Source: CAZUDO01 sp964618895
GTDB taxonomy: Bacteria; Desulfobacterota; Binatia; DP-6
Reading direction: 5' to 3'
NCBI GenBank assembly: GCA_964618895.1
Contig: CAZUDO010000120.1
Span: 1-5,616, forward strand
DNA: 5,616 bases
A program made the position numbers and the translations under genes. Below the pieces are notes generated by a model. It was not told the origin of the DNA, did no database searches, and was given only the letters and a program-made list of their open reading frames with translations. This document shows, one piece after another, positions 5,284 to 5,616 of the stretch (position 1 is its first letter; each line of letters starts with the position of its first letter).

Positions 5284-5616
5284 TTACCGAAACGGCCGCG
5301 GCGGCCACCACGGATAGAAGTCGGGCATGTCCGCGCTCGGCCGGAGCGTGAAACGCGCCGGGCGCTTCTGGAGGAACGCCGACACGCCCTCGTGCGCGTC
5401 GGCCGACCGGCCCATCCAGTAGATGGCCTGCGAGTCGACCTGGTGCGCTTCCATGGGATGGTCGGCGCCGAGCATGCGCCAGAGCATGGCGCGGGTGAGG
5501 GTCACCGAGACGGGCGCCGTGTTGTCGGCGATCTCGCGTGCGATGCCGCGCGCGGTGTCCATGAGCGCTTCGGGCGCCACGACACGCGACACGAGCCGGC
5601 CCGCGAGCGCCTCCTC
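5284..5616 (-). CDS. Enoyl-CoA hydratase/isomerase family protein, C-terminal part
   Basis: The minus-strand frame is open from the right edge to a TAA at 5284-5286 and gives the last 110 residues; the start lies beyond the window. The first visible residues, EEALAGRLVSRVVAPEAL, match the crotonase core segment (A.EAL..GLV.RVV) just before the C-terminal helices. The helix region AREIADNTAPVSVTLTR matches the usual 'A..IA...P.A...TK' stretch. The tail DAHEGVSAFLQKRPARF followed by DMPDFYPWW is seen in a subgroup of bacterial crotonases that end in an aromatic-rich extension. The catalytic glutamates and oxyanion-hole residues are in the missing part, so hydratase, isomerase or hydrolase activity cannot be told apart. 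A GTG at 5592 is an internal valine codon of the core, not a start. It would suit beta-oxidation after the dehydrogenase, but the two are separated by two plus-strand genes. Confidence 0.9.
   Translation of the reverse strand, partial: EEALAGRLVSRVVAPEALMDTARGIAREIADNTAPVSVTLTRAMLWRMLGADHPMEAHQVDSQAIYWMGRSADAHEGVSAFLQKRPARFTLRPSADMPDFYPWWPPRPFR

Overview
This is a high-GC window (roughly two-thirds G+C by eye) with short gaps, strong AGGAGG-type ribosome binding sites and long spurious antisense frames typical of GC-rich genomes. The gene content suggests a free-living bacterium with fatty-acid/acyl-CoA catabolism: an acyl-CoA dehydrogenase, a crotonase, a pyridoxamine-phosphate-oxidase-like flavoprotein, a glutathione-transferase-like protein, DoxX and a drug-type ABC exporter. 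An uncultivated soil or sediment lineage (Binatota/Deltaproteobacteria-like, Rokubacteria-like) or an actinobacterium would fit. This placement is inference; there is no rRNA or marker gene here.

Layout. Positions 1-84 are the last codons of an ABC-2 permease. They overlap by 4 bp (GTGA) with a second, complete ABC-2 permease (81-1199), so the left edge is the end of an ABC exporter operon of the YbhF-YbhS-YbhR type. A 127-bp leader follows, whose sequence can pair with the ribosome binding site of the next gene. That gene encodes a putative FMN-binding split-barrel protein (1327-1875). The gap at 1876-2151 is the longest without a secure gene; it holds a doubtful 44-codon lipoprotein-like frame and two inverted repeats. 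A glutathione S-transferase-family gene (2152-2913) comes next.

The GST gene converges on an acyl-CoA dehydrogenase on the minus strand (3054-4211), with a hairpin between their ends. The dehydrogenase diverges from a DoxX-family membrane protein gene (4296-4712), and the 84-bp gap between them holds a short dyad and repeats that could be a shared control region. Downstream of doxX, in the same direction, is a small exported protein of unknown function with two cysteines in the mature part (4785-5174). It converges on the 3' part of an enoyl-CoA hydratase-family gene on the minus strand (5284-5616, running off the right edge), with a strong 17-bp hairpin in between.

How the genes relate: the dehydrogenase and the crotonase would catalyse successive beta-oxidation-type steps, but they are not adjacent in one operon here. 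The FMN-type protein, GST-like protein and DoxX suggest redox or detoxification functions without forming a recognisable system. I see no mobile element, CRISPR array, tRNA or rRNA. Most of the window is ordinary chromosomal sequence. The points worth a second look are the moved catalytic base of the dehydrogenase, the ribosome-binding-site-sequestering leader at 1221-1323, the structured gap at 1876-2151 and the unrecognised secreted protein.
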